Assembly (NCBI RefSeq): GCF_032854445.1
Contig: NC_088303.1
Location: forward strand, 25,585,265-25,649,264
Length of the DNA: 64,000 bases
Source: Liolophura sinensis
Lineage: Eukaryota; Mollusca; Polyplacophora; Chitonida; Chitonidae
Direction of reading: 5' to 3'
Positions within the stretch are counted from its first letter, which is position 1; each line of letters starts with the position of its first letter. The notes under the pieces are model-generated. The model did no database searches and was not told the origin of the DNA. It saw only the letters and a list, made by a program, of their open reading frames with translations. Below are positions 23,015-36,215 of this stretch, one piece after another. Position numbers and translations under genes: made by a program.

Positions 23015-24886
23015 AGCTAAGAGACACCATTTATTAATAAAAACCGAGTATTATTGCTCATGGTTTGAACAGATAATGCAAGTCATAAAATTATGTCATC
23101 TTACTGGAATGAATTATTTAGAGTGTAAGCATGTGATTGTGCATGGTCATATTTGGTGTCAGTTCTCCGTTCCTTAGAGATTGTCGTTAGATTTTGATTT
23201 GTCATGTTCATTTTATGGTTGAAATGGATCCCAGTCAGATGTCATTCAGGACACAGATATCTTACATTTTCACATATTTTCAAAAGAATGATGTTCACAC
23301 TTGAACGAAAAAATATGCTACTTGCATAGACAAAACAAATGTTCATGCGCTGTAAATAACGCATTGAGCTCGCACTTGACATGCACAAGAGCATTTTGCA
23401 GAAAACAAGAAGTTACATAAACATTTTTTTCATGTTCATCTCGCCTGTTTCACAGTGATAGAGTACTCCTCTGAGTTTTCAGAGTTTCATTTTGCATCCC
23501 ATTTTCACTAAACGATGCCCGCATGCATATTGCAACTCGAGACATAGAAAAAAGGAAATGAAAGCTTATGTTACACACTGAATTGTGTTGTGATAGGCAG
23601 GACTCGGCACACAATCACTGACCAGGTCATTAGGTTTATTTGTGTCGTCGTTGTCGTAACCCGTAACCTCGTCAGGAAGCTGTGTTGGCTGACCTGCAGA
23701 TAAACTTTCACTATATCCGAATCAGAATGATATGAGGCAGTGCCCGGCTGGTGTTGTTCACATCTATAAGGAAGCTACATGTCGCCTTGATTATACAGAC
23801 CTACATGTATATATATACCTACGTTACCACATTGAACTAGGTGCGAAGGTATGTAACATGCCGTGACAGCATTGCTTCTTGGGACACTGTTGCTACATCA
23901 GAGCACACTGAAGGGTAACTGTGAATACCCAATGATTTGCTCAGAATTTAGGCCACATAGAGATTTTATTTCCTTACCACGATAACAAGTAGAGCGAGAT
24001 GGCTTTACCTTACGTACAAACCATCACCTCCGTGCTGCTCGTCTTGCCGTCATCAGCACACGGTACGTCGAACAAAATTTCAAGTGTTCAAGGAAAGTTG
24101 GAAAGCTTCGACAGCTCTCAGCAGAAAATCATAAGTACGCTGTTTAACTTGACGGAGAACCAACACGTGCAGAACGACCACAATTTCATCTTTCCGCCAC
24201 TGTTCTGGAAAAAGAAAAAAGGAGTGTACGAAAGTGATGTCAAACTCAACTTCCATGGCGACCCAACACTGGCAGCGATGAGAGATAGCTTCAAAGTGTT
24301 CGATAACAACATGTTTGCCACAGCATGGATTACTTCTTGTTTGATCGAAGCCTACGAATACGGCGAAGCCCCAAAACCCTCTGATGCATTGATTTCTATA
24401 TCGCTTGAAGCACTAGGCGATTTTCATGACAGAAATTCACCCCAGCAACCAAATGCCATCATGACGTTTTGGCCGGAGGCCTACAATGCTTCGTCGTCGT
24501 CATGGGAGAGTACTCCGGATAATCTGTTGGCACTTTTTAAGATGGCCGATTATTTGCCGTGGAGCATTCTGGAGAAGATTCTGACCTTCCTCGGTTTCTC
24601 AGAAGAAGCAAAATACATTAATTGGATTCCAGGTCATTATCACCTATTGATTAAAATATATTGGTTATAATCATTACATATATAAACAGGATGCCTGTTG
24701 TTCAAAGTGCTATTTCACGGCCAAGCAACTTCAGATTTATTTCCTTTTTCGTAATAAAATTAACAGCTGAACACCATTTGCTGCCCAACAACCTTAAAAT
24801 AAATGTGTCATCTTTCTGAGGCCGTCGTCTACAAACTGTGAAGTGTTTTTTACCGGCATCTGTTATTAGCTGCGTTAATGTTGTTA

Positions 24887-25021
24887 AGGGCCTCTGTGAC
24901 CTGGTAAGTTCAGATGGTCGTGGGTTTGCTTGGGGTTCTCCGCTGTAATGCTGGCCGTCGTTCGTATCAGTGAAATACTCTTCAGTACGGCGTAAAATAC
25001 CAATAAAATAAATCAATAAAT
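24887..25021 (+). mobile_element. SINE fragment (family 1) in gene C intron 1
   Basis: This is the orthologue of the copy at 12651-12786. It lies inside the zone where unit 2 switches from unit 3-like to unit 1-like sequence. Confidence 0.72.
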
Positions 25022-25540
25022 TAATGAAGGTTGTTAAATGGCTAAGTGATAGGAGAGCACATATCTGCTTCAAGGTGGCGTATTCCGTGTATAGCCAAAA
25101 TATATTTCAAACCTACGTCAAATTGCAAACTAATTCTATTGTATTTTAGGGCAGCTTACCTCAAGGCCTTTCAGATTACTCCAGATTTTGACGACACCTT
25201 TGTTAACCTTGGACTAGGTACGCTGCTGTTTCAATATACAAGTGACTTTCCCTCCTCTCACACCTTGTGGCGTCGTCAGAACACAAATCTAGACAGCATT
25301 TGGACCGCTCTCAAGAAGTTTGCTTACAGACCGTTTTCCGGTGACCGCGACGTAAACACAATCGACCCAAGGACATACTTCTACATCCGCGGCTTTCTGG
25401 AACAGGCCAATGACACGGGGAGAGATGTGGCCCTCATTCCCACCTGGGTAGGTGCTGGTTTACTTAGCCAGGTATAGAGCAAAGACTTTAATAAGTGGTT
25501 CAAGCCTTTCAGACTTCAATCTCACTTGTTTTTGTTCGTA

Positions 25541-25598
25541 TTTTTATTATTATTATTATTATTTTTATTATTATTATTACTATTATTATTATTATTCT
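25541..25598. repeat. (TTA)n microsatellite, unit 2
   Basis: A TTA run with a few T and C interruptions, about twice as long as in unit 1. Confidence 0.8.
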
Positions 25599-26753
25599 CG
25601 TCAATTTGATGATACATTTTATGAGATGACAAATGGTACATAATTGAAACTTTTTATATTTTGGAAACGTTTCATCGCGTGACTTGGAGGCCATATCAGA
25701 TGTTATAAGATCTTCTTCTCCAGAACAGCTGATGTGACCGAGATGAAAATTTAACTGCAGTTGCATGAAACCTAGGCACATTCAGGGCGAGATTGCGTAT
25801 TTTCTCCGTTACAATTATACAAGCATGCCACAAATCAAATAAAATATCATGCAAACAATATATTCGTTTTTTTTGCTAATAATTTCTGCACTTCCACAGA
25901 TGATAGTCCCATATACTGCAGTTTTGGTCATTGATTTCGAAAATACAATTTCTGCAAAACGGGAGGTGACGTCTATAAAACCTAAAATGGGTATATCTCC
26001 CGAATCAACAAAGTTAGTGACGCAATCTTAAGGCCTAACATCACCCCCAGACAAGGAACAAATTTTACCTAACCGGAGGTGACGTCAGGAAACCGGAAAT
26101 AGTACATGCCAAAAATCGCCATTTTAAAATTTATCTAAATTAAACAACTGTATCTAAAAAGACAATGCATGAAACTCAGGGATGTTCTACATCTCGAGAT
26201 GGCCTTTGACGAGTGAAAAGCTAGTTGACCTGAGTCACGTGATTTGGCGGCTATTTTGTGTTACAGTGAAAACGTTTGACAGTCATTTTCCTCAAAACCC
26301 AACGTTCCACTTACTTAAAATTTAGCACACATAACAAACGCTCTATGGCGGCTATTTGGACAGAAAAAGGATGCAATATGCTTGCAAATTAGGTTTTAAC
26401 TTATACATATAAAGTGACATCATGTGAAAACGAAAAATTTGAAGATTCTTAGCATGTTACCTGACACAGATTGACGCCCTGATGACGAATACGGTTTATT
26501 TTGTCCTGCTATGTATGTTTGTGGCAAATTGCTATCAAAAATCCGAAAAAAGCCCAATTTACCCCATTTTTGCAGGCCATGTGACAGAAAACTGTCATAG
26601 CTGTAAAGCTGATAATTGTTGTGTATAAAGGGCTATACATGTACTGTATGGAGTTGAAAATCTTGACCTGTGTCAAAAACTACAGGACATGCACGTTTTC
26701 GAATAATGGCGAAAGGTAAATTTACCAAATTTGGCACATAATACATGCTATAT

Positions 26754-26829
26754 AGTGAGTAAGTGAGTGCTTGGGGTTTAACGTCGTACTTAACAACTTT
26801 TCAGTCATATGACTACGATGCTATGAAGT
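26754..26829 (+). mobile_element. SINE-like fragment (family 2), unit 2
   Basis: Identical in its main motifs to 14491-14566. It was copied with the unit rather than inserted independently. Confidence 0.5.
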
Positions 26830-28518
26830 GTAAAACAATATATGGATGGCTATGGAGAATATGTACACTTTCAAACTGAGTTCGTTATGTAGTAATACAT
26901 AATCACACAATTCAATTAACTGGAAGTGACGCCCCATAGGCAGGAATTATCGACTTGAACCAAGGCATCGCTGCTTTAGCAAGCTATATTTATTGTTGCT
27001 AGGACAGACTGTTTTAAATAATAATGAATAAGTTAAAGCGTTTATTCATTAATTTAAATGTACACGTACATTTTGGAATGTATCAGCAGTGATGCGGGAG
27101 CGCATCAGCAAATTTCGCTCGAATGCATTTCGCAGAAAATAAATGGAACCAGCCTATTAATAACCAATATTATATATGAATTTACAGGAAAATCGAATCA
27201 ATAAAAATTTAATTTTTTGGAAGGTTCAAGATCTGGCGGGTAACAGAAATATGAGCCAGAGGAACGTTGCCATGCCGTTTAACATCAACAATGTAGACGC
27301 TACTGTGTCCGCTAACGCCATATTTGGTATCACAGCTGCTGCAGTTGGAGGACTCATTAATGACAGTGTACTTAATGACCCGACATTCAGGTAAAGTTAA
27401 CTCTCCTTTGTTCCGAGTTTTAAACGATACCGAATATGTTTATGACTGATTACTTTTTACAGCTCTCTTTCTTACAAACTGTTAAGTTTCCGTCCAATTT
27501 CAAATAACTGTTTTGAAATGATAGGTCACATATTTTTCCCACAATAGCCTTCGTATTTGACTGAAAATAAATGCAATGAGGATAACTTTGCTCATTTATT
27601 TACCATAACTTACTTGGCTGGGGTCAGTCCTAACCAAGCTTCTTGCCCAAGTAGCTGACAAACCATGTGTAGTAGTAGCAATGTTGATAACTATTCGGTG
27701 GGGAGGTGTATTTAAACATCTGACATGTTCATCATGGGTATTTTGTGGGCACCACGTTGGGTTTATGAGGGCACCCCACCTGTTGGTAGTTTATCACACC
27801 TGGCCGTGGGCTTGTCAAAGCCCCATACCTGTGCTTACGAGAATAACCACACGTGTGTTTGTGAACGCACAACATCTGTACTTGTGAGAGCACAATACCT
27901 AGTTGTAAGAGGCCTACAGATGTGCTTGTTAGGAAAGTGACCTGGTTTGTGAGAGCCCTCGATTTATGACTTGCTTCTGTGGATGCAAAGGTGAACGTTT
28001 TCTCACACGCAAGGGTAAGGGTACATACCTATAGCAAATATTTTTGTAAAAGTATATTCAGTGTTGTCTAATCTTCATGCAGTAGGTTTATTGAATAACA
28101 ATATTGTCAGTGACGCCGTCAGTCCTCCAATGCTATTGTCGTGTGAATTCTTATACGTTTTTAAATATAAATGTGTGAGAAACTATACATGAGTCTAATT
28201 ACTCAACATTATGACGCACAGAAAATCTACCTGAACACTTCAGCCATGTTGGTTTGGAGATCGAGCATGACTTCGTGGGGCGGAGGGATTTGGCCTTGAC
28301 ATACTACCCGTCTCTCATTGAATTCTATTGGTTCGTGTCCAGAACATTTTTCACTCCTCCAGCGCCAAGTACACAGGACACAGTCCGTACCGGAAGTAAG
28401 CTCCATTTCATTTACACGCTACCAAAGCATGTTATTTCCGGCCTAGACTAAGGTGTATATTTGTGCAGGATTAGATTGAACATAGTAAGTTGTTTATGAA
28501 TACAAGGTTTCTGTACCC

Positions 28519-28758
28519 CTTCTGTGGCCTAATGGTTAGATAGTCCGCCGTCAAGTCGGAAGAGCCGGGGTCAAACAGATAGGGTCGTACCAAAAACTTT
28601 AAAAACCATACATGCTGATGCCTTGCTTGGTGCTTATCACTGAAATGTTAGATCAAGGAAACAGTATTGGTCGGCACAGCATCAGTATATGTGACTGGGT
28701 AGGATTGCCTGGTGTAGGCGGCATGGACTCACCATGGCACATGAAGACGGTATTTATT
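28519..28758 (+). mobile_element. tRNA-derived SINE (family 3), unit 2
   Basis: The copy of 16290-16530, with the same tRNA-like head and body. Confidence 0.62.
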
Positions 28759-29917
28759 TCGCGCTGTGTTATGCTAATACCGTGAAAGGCAAAGCAAAAA
28801 AATAGTATTATTTATTTCAGAGAAAACCAGTTAGGCTTTATCTTTATCTAACTTAGCTTCCGCCAAATGGCAAAAGAGCTGCTTTCAATCAGCAACTATC
28901 AAAGAGAAACAGACGAGCTATCCAAAAGAAATGAAACATCTCTGACCGCGATGTATAGCCAACACGAATTCATCACTCCAACCATTTTTAACGAAGCCTG
29001 GCTGGCAAGAAACAAGCTTGTTTGTTATTGGTCTAATGAAAAAAATCTCACACCACGACAGATATATCCCAAAATATTGGAATGGGTGAATTTTATTGGA
29101 CTGGCTGAGATTTTTCAAGCCCCTTTACGGCTTTTTATAGTTTCCGGAGAATCCGTAGAAAAACCTTTCATTCATAATTGATCAAACTAAGATGGTCCTT
29201 GAAAATTATGCAGTGAAGAAAATGTAATCTTGCTCTTCTGCTGACAAAGCTATTATTCATGTCTTATGACTAGTGAGTCCTAAAACAATCCACATTTATA
29301 AATGCGATGAAAACAGGATAAACTTTTGTAAAATCACTGTTTCCTCAGGTGCTAGTGTACAATATTGCAATTTTTTATAACCCATAACCCTGCGTCAAGG
29401 GTATATGTACAGATGGCATTAAGATTTTGATTTTTGACAGCCACTTGAAACTGTGCGACGGAACCTTTGGTGTGGTCCTTCAAGATCATGTCACTAACGT
29501 TATCGTGAACCAAGCAAAAGAGGAAGGAAGCGAAATGGTGTATTTTGACGACTTTCTCGGGGATGGAGATTTTACAGATGATGGCGAACCCGAGGTAAAG
29601 ACAATATGATATTCAATATTTGATGAATTTACGATTTCTCGATATTTGTCACTCGAAACATTTTGCAGTAAATCATTTATTGTCACAGCCGGCAGTATGT
29701 GGTTTATTAGCGTATATCTTGAACATGACTTATCCATTGATTGATTATGTGGCTGATTCATCTTTTATTGGCAATATTTCACATCATATAAATAAATGGA
29801 TTCATGATTCTTATCGCGTTTGGAAGGGAAAAATTCAGAGGGTGGAGTTGTTCCATCCCATAATCGGTAATTCATCGTGTGGGTTGAAAATATTTCTGTG
29901 AATAAGGTAATAAACCA

Positions 29918-30213
29918 TTTATGTAAGGATTACAATGATACATGAGACTACAATGATACGTGGTTCTCACATGAGACTACAATGATACATGGCTCCCACA
30001 CGACACTACAATGATACATAGTTCCCACATGAGACTACAATGATATATGGTTGCCACATGACACTACAATGGCACATGGTTCCCACATGACACTACAATG
30101 ATAGGCCTACATGGTTCCCACGTGAGACCACAATGGCACATGGTTCCCACATGATACTTCAATGACACTTGGTTCCCTCATGATACTGCAGTGATACATG
30201 GTTCCCACATTAT
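29918..30213. repeat. 29-bp minisatellite in intron 5, unit 2
   Basis: The same array and nearly the same sequence as in unit 1. Confidence 0.8.
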
Positions 30214-30631
30214 ACCGTAATGAATGATTTACTGCACCATGTTGTGACTGGTAATATGTTTTTCAATGATACAGCATTCCCGCATGATACTGCAGTTAAA
30301 GATTCACTGTCCTTGGTTCTGATTGGTAATGGATGAATGATTGAAGTTTTACGCCAAATTGGCAGTGATGTTGATGAAGTATATAGACTCCAATGGTAAT
30401 AGCATTCAAACACAGTTCTGTAGTGAATAATTCAATGTGTGTAAGCCGAAATAAACGTTTTATGGATAAGAATTTCCCATGTTTTAAAGGTAAGAGGTGA
30501 GGACCGAATCTTCACTACCGCTATGGCTGTTAACACATTGGTGAACACGTGGACGGTATTTGACTACGCCAAGGGGCAGACATCATGGATCACGGGTGAG
30601 TCTACCAGTGTATATGGCCCAGTATCATTGG

Positions 30632-30666
<35 letters not shown>

Positions 30667-30946
30667 TCCATTTATTTATTTATTCATTCATTCATTCATT
30701 TATTTATTTATTGATTTATTTATTGATTTATTTATTGATTTATTTATTTATTTATTTATTTGACTGGTGTTTTATCCCGTACTCAAGAATATTTCACCTA
30801 TACGACGGCGATCGGCATTATGGAGGGAGGAAACCGGGCAGAGCCCGGGCGAACTCACGATCATCCGCAGGTTGTTGTCAAACCTTTCCACTTACGGCCG
30901 GAGAGGAGGCCAGCACGAGATGGACTTAAACTCACTTTAGTTGGCC
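30632..30946 (-). mobile_element. SINE (family 1) in intron 6, unit 2
   Basis: The orthologue of 18401-18726 with a slightly shorter (TTTA)n tail. Confidence 0.78.
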
Positions 30947-31937
30947 CAAGTCATATCAAATCCGCTGTTAAATTCATCTGCACAAAACGACTCAGAGTTC
31001 ATAGAGCGTTACTGTACACAGTTCAATGAGTGAACAGTGGTGTTGCCTTAATTTCAGCAACCAGGACACGCCATGTGCCAGTTCAAATCCGGCCTTGGAC
31101 ATGAAACTTTCAGATTTCTCTAGTGTGTTAAAGAACAATTAAATGAATAAAGAAATAAATCCATACACTATTCCACCAATGCACCAAACACCGATATCCC
31201 AAACCATGTATCTCCCTAAAAGTTGTGATCAATCTTTTCACAGTGCGGCCTTACGTTTCGAGAATTTTTTAGATTCTTGATCAAACGTGGCCTGACCCAC
31301 GTCGAATACTTGTCGTATAACAGCTGATACACAAAACGTATGTCCTACTTTCCTAACTAAAATTTTGTTTACTTTGTTTATGTTTTACTCTTATACTGTT
31401 GTTCCTTTTTGTAGAAGTTCCGGCAGTTGTCCGGGATATTGTGAAGAAGGCAACACTGTGGTTGACTGAGAATGCCACGAGTGGAAAATATAAACCCTGG
31501 AATGCTTTCTTTTCGGGCTCTGTCAAGGGTGATGATGTAAGTTGATTAACACAATTAACCTTTTGACAACAGCTGGCCTTAATTATACATCTGTGTCTAA
31601 ATTGAACGGCCGTTGCAGTGAAATAACTTTGGTTTTGATCATTTTAACTGATTAATAGTAAAACATTTAGTGTTCTTCAAATTTGAGAGATACACGACAG
31701 CTTCATTCTCTCGGATTAGTCATTCTGGATTACATATATGTTCTACTCTTTCACTGGCAAATTTTGCCATGTTATAACTTCTGTATCCAAGGTGGAAGGG
31801 GATATGTTGGGTACCTATGGGGAGTATAGATATAAGAAAAACAAGAAAACTTTCTCAAGTTTCTTTATCATTATATTCCAGCTGCAGTTTCGAACTTTCG
31901 TTCTCGCCAGGGATACCAGTAATGTTACTCTGTGACC

Positions 31938-32130
31938 AAGTTGTTAGTTCACGCTGGTTTCCTCGTCGGTCCTATACGTGTGGGAACGTCTTCCAGCAAA
32001 ATGTGGATGGTCGTGGGTTTCATCCGGGTTCTGTCCGGTTTCCTACCACCATATAATGCTGACCGCCACCGTAAATATGGCGTAAATATATATGTGCGCA
32101 AAACACCAATAAAAATACATAAATAAATGA
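31938..32130 (+). mobile_element. SINE (family 1) in intron 7, unit 2
   Basis: The orthologue of 19725-19909. Confidence 0.73.
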
Positions 32131-32532
32131 TATTGGTGTGTACAGTGGTTGTCCTTGCTTTCAGACTCTTCCAATCTGGTATCCATTCAACCGTTTCGAG
32201 TATCTGAATGGCACGAAAATCCCTCTGAACGCTACCATTTTTTCTGAAGACGTTCTTATCGGGTTTGAAGGGATAGTGTCGGAAGATGAATATCAGGTAA
32301 TGCTCAACCAGACTCGCTTCGGAAGACGAACGCCAATGGTTTTTAAGGGTTTCAACTCTGGCAACAATTCCTTTCCCTTCTGGTGCTCTGAAGCATATAC
32401 TTACGCCACCACCATGCTGGCTTTGGCCCAAACCATCTCCGTGACGTCACCAGGTCCTGAGTCCAACGTCATTCCTACGCTTTGACCCATTAAAATCAAA
32501 CTGTAGATGCACTTGTAAAGGAATAATGAGGG

Positions 32533-32538
32533 AATAAA
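32533..32538 (+). terminator. Polyadenylation signal of gene C
   Basis: AATAAA lies 48 bp after the stop codon of exon 8. Confidence 0.45.
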
Positions 32539-33782
32539 CAAAGCAAGTATGACAACTTAACTGAATGTTGAACAGTTTTTGCTATGCGTATTGCTTGGAT
32601 CAGCTTAAGTCGTGCAAGAAGGTAACTTTTTCAACTTTCATATATCTGAATAAATTTTAATTTCTATGCTTAGAGCGTTTCCTTAGACAGTCTGTTATCC
32701 TGTGAAAAAAATCTGGGTTTCCTCTTTTTCGGTGGAGCAGATATGGGGAATGCTTTGTCGTAATTGATTTCTGTGTGCACCTTGCTCACCATTCATACAT
32801 TCTCATGACGAATGGACATGTGGTCAAATTTTAGGTTTTCTTGTTCCAATGTACTGTGCGAGGCAGGCCATCGCTGACTCAGATGGTTCATAGAGCCAAG
32901 GCTGCCAGCCACTATCAGGCCCTTGACCAATAAAATTGTGTGTTCGGTTCCAGCTCTCCCTGATAGGGCTGTGGCTTAATTCAAAGTAATATGCCTCAAA
33001 TGAAAGGTGCCAATGAACAGGACTACAAGTGATTCAAATTATTTCTGTTTACATTTGTCCAGATTAAGGGATTCAAGAAAAAACTACGCCTTTTTCTAAG
33101 GTGGGTTTTTCACATCATTTTGACCGCCTAAAATCCATTTTATAAAAAAATATCAGAATGATCAAAAGGTATTTCATAAAAGATGATTTTACAAATGATC
33201 TTTCAAAATGTTCCGTAGGCAAATGAGAGAAAAATAAAGAAAATGATGTGACGTCCAAAAAGGCCACCGTATAAAAATTATTCTATTATAAATGCATTTT
33301 ATGGCGAATAAAAATTCTAAAAACTGAAGGAAAATAGTTTTGGGTACAGTTTTACAACACTTCGAATGTCATTGGCTTGGTTTAATGTCACATGGTTTCC
33401 ACCAGACTTAAACCTAACGGCCGTCATTTAAGTGAATAAGTTCAAAACCACAAAAGCTGTGACACACCCCGAATTACATTCCGTGTCGTCCTGTACTCAG
33501 ACCCCTTCCTTAGGACATGACTCATGTTAACAGACATACGACTAGTTAAAAGATCTTAGAATGAAAAAAACAAATGGACGGACGGCGTCTAAAATGCTAG
33601 AAGACGGTGTTGAACAGCGATGAGATACATAAATAAATAGTATACAAGAACGAAGACAAATCTCCGGAGCGCATGTTCAAAATGCACGCTGTATTAGTGT
33701 AGCTGTATTGTATGCTTAACAAGAATATAAACCCACGAAGCAATTTTATATTGTTTTATCTCAATATTAAATACCGTGTTAA

Positions 33783-34088
33783 TTCAACAATAAGGGTAAG
33801 TATTCATTATGACTTGTGGCTTCAATTTCCACCAGATTTTCACATTGTAAGGCGTGAAATCCAGGATCTATGTCAATTTGAAAACGAGTGGTTGGTAATC
33901 ACAGTTCACAGCCTTCAATACCGAATGTGTCCACCATTAGCATCAAGAAGAGCGTGTACTGTTACCAACCACTACAAACCACTTTGTTTTCACGCTGCCA
34001 TAGCTCTTGGATTATTGCCCTAAAATGCGAAAATCTGGTGGAAACTGAAGCCACAACTGATAATGAATACACACCCTAATTGTTGAGT
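33783..34088. mobile_element. Foldback/MITE-like element, unit 2
   Basis: The copy of the unit 1 element with intact inverted ends. Unit 3 lacks the whole block that would contain it. Confidence 0.68.
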
Positions 34089-34136
34089 TATATAATACGT
34101 GGAAGAAAAAAGTATAAAATTGCTTCGTGCATTTGT

Positions 34137-34264
34137 CTGCCTGCAACCTTCGGATGGTCGTGGGTTCCTCCGGGCTCTGTCCGGATTCCTCCCACTATAA
34201 TGCCGGCAGTCATCTTATAACTTAAGTGAAATGTTCTTAAGACCAATCAAATCAATAATTAAAC
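34137..34264 (+). mobile_element. SINE fragment (family 1), downstream of gene C
   Basis: The orthologue of 21921-22048. Confidence 0.68.
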
Positions 34265-34751
34265 ATCATGTCAAGCAGCGCTTTGTGACGTTTGATCACA
34301 ATAAATTGACATATCCAGAATATTGGATCAACTTGAGAAAATTTTGTAAATAAGAGCTACGACTGTTTCATATAATAGATAGCGATCTCTCCCATGCGCG
34401 ACAGCGAAATGTGACCATTTTAGTTCTAAAAATAGTAGTAATAGGACTTCATGTGACTTTATTACTTTAACGTTCTTCATTAGTCAGCGCGTCCTCGCAC
34501 AACTCACTTCCGGTTGTTGATTCCATCTTAGGCCAATAAAGAATATAAAATCCTAAAACATTCACGTTATTATCAATATATTTATATAACTTCTCTAATC
34601 ACGTGGTATCTGAAAGAAAAGGTACCAGAAAGCCGTGCATCTGATCCAACTGATTGACGTTAGTTGCAATATCGACGCGATCTAGTTTTTCGAGACAAAA
34701 CATCAGTTCAGTTTTCTCAGGAATAGCGATCAGAGAAAAGGAAAAGAAGCC

Positions 34752-35068
34752 TTCTTCATTTCCGTGCTGTACAAACTCGATCATTTCCGTGCTGTACAAC
34801 CTCGATCATCTCCGTGGTGTTCAACCTCGACCATTTCCGAGCTGTACAACCTCGATCATTTCCGTGCTGTATAACCTCGAACATTTCCGTGGTGTTCAAG
34901 CTCGATCATTTCCTCGTTGTACAACCTCGATCAATTCTGTGCTGTACAATCTCGATTATTTCCGTGCTGTACAACCTCGATCAATTCTGTACTGTACCAC
35001 CTCGATCATTTCCGTGCTGTACAATCTCGATAATTTCGTTGCTGTACAACCTCGATTATTTCAGTGCA
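34752..35068. repeat. 25-bp minisatellite, unit 2
   Basis: About thirteen copies of the same 25-bp unit as at 22536, with a few substitutions. Confidence 0.85.
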
Positions 35069-35134
35069 TATAATTGCGTTTGAACATGTTACACCTCACT
35101 GCGACTACATGTGCGAGCTGCAGATTCACACCTT

Positions 35135-35230
35135 CAGCATAACATAGCATCCAGCATAGCACCCAGCATAGCATAGCATCGAGTAAAACATGCCGTAGAA
35201 TATCATAGCATCAGGCATAGCATAGCAACC
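35135..35230. repeat. AGCAT-type repeat at the unit 2/unit 3 junction
   Basis: Nearly identical to the repeat at 22918-23014. Unit 3 starts right after it. Confidence 0.8.
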
Positions 35231-36215
35231 AGCTAAGAGACACCATTTATTAATAAAAACCGAGTATTATTGCTCATGGTTTGAACAGATAATGCAAGTC
35301 ATAAAATTATGTCATCTTACTGGAATGAATTATTTAGAGTGTAAGCATGTGATTGTGCATGGTCATATTTGGTGTCAGTTCTCCGTTCCTTAGAGATTGT
35401 CGTTAGATTTTGATTTGTCATGTTCATTTTATGGTTGAAATGGATCCCAGTCAGATGTCATTCAGGACACAGATATCTTACATTTTCACATATTTTCAAA
35501 AGAATGATGTTCACACTTGAACGAAAAAATATGCTACTTGCATAGACAAAACAAATGTTCATGCGCTGTAAATAACGCATTGAGCTTGCACTTGACATGC
35601 ACAAGAGCATTTTGCAGAAAACAAGAAGTTACATAAACATTTTTTTCATGTTCATCTCGCCTGTTTCACAGTGATAGAGTACTCCTCTGAGTTTTCAGAG
35701 TTTCATTTTGCATCCCATTTTCACTAAACGATGCCCGCATGCATATTGCAACTCGAGACATAGAAAAAAGGAAATGAAAGCTTATGTTACACACTGAATT
35801 GTGTTGTGATAGGCAGGACTCGGCACACAATCACTGACCAGGTCATTAGGTTTATTTGTGTCGTCGTTGTCGTAACCCATAACCTCGTCAGGAAGCTGTG
35901 TTGGCTGACCTGCAGATAAACTTTCACTATATCCGAATCAAAATGATATGAGGCAGTGCCCGGCTGGTGTTGTTCACATCTATAAGGAAGCTACATGTCG
36001 CCTTGATTATACAGACCTACATGTATATATATACCTACGTTACCACATTGAACTAGGTGCGAAGGTATGTAACATGCCGTGACAGCATTGCTTCTTGGGA
36101 CACTGTTGCTACATCAGAGCACACTGAAGGGTACCTGTGAATACCCATTGATTTTGCTCAGAATTTAGGCCACATAGAGATTTTATTTCCTTACCACGAT
36201 AACAAGTAGAGCGAG

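Larger units (their letters stand above)
20320..23998. other. Intergenic DNA between genes B and C
   Basis: No exon is supported. The stretch holds a foldback element (21564-21873), a SINE fragment (21921-22048), a 25-bp minisatellite (22536-22856), an AGCAT-type repeat (22918-23014), the unit 1/unit 2 junction and the promoter region of gene C. Confidence 0.6.
23999..32485 (+). pseudogene. Gene C: secreted family copy with several frame breaks
   Basis: Exons by alignment are 23999-24632, 25150-25447, 27224-27390, 28222-28395, 29441-29594, 30490-30595, 31415-31536 and 32165-32485. All splice sites are kept. Compared with B and D, exon 1 lacks 7 bp (aagagct region) just before its donor. Exon 3 is one C short in a C run. 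Exon 4 is one G short and later one T long, and exon 5 has one extra C. The 7-bp loss is not a homopolymer change, but the others are and lie in a stretch with many similar indels in the introns, so some may be assembly errors. Exons 6-8 are intact, and exon 6 has the five bases missing from gene B. The encoded blocks are otherwise nearly identical to those of gene B. If the lesions are real the gene cannot make the full protein. Confidence 0.7.
23015..35230 (+). repeat. Tandem segmental duplication, unit 2 (about 12.2 kb)
   Basis: The first part (23015 to about 24840) matches unit 3 nearly base for base. From about 25200 on it matches unit 1 instead, including elements absent from unit 3. 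Between these points the diagnostic sites are mixed. Confidence 0.9.
32539..36215. other. Intergenic DNA between genes C and D
   Basis: It has the same content as the B-C interval: foldback element, SINE fragment, 25-bp minisatellite, AGCAT-type repeat, the unit 2/unit 3 junction at 35230 and the upstream region of gene D. No exon is supported. Confidence 0.6.
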
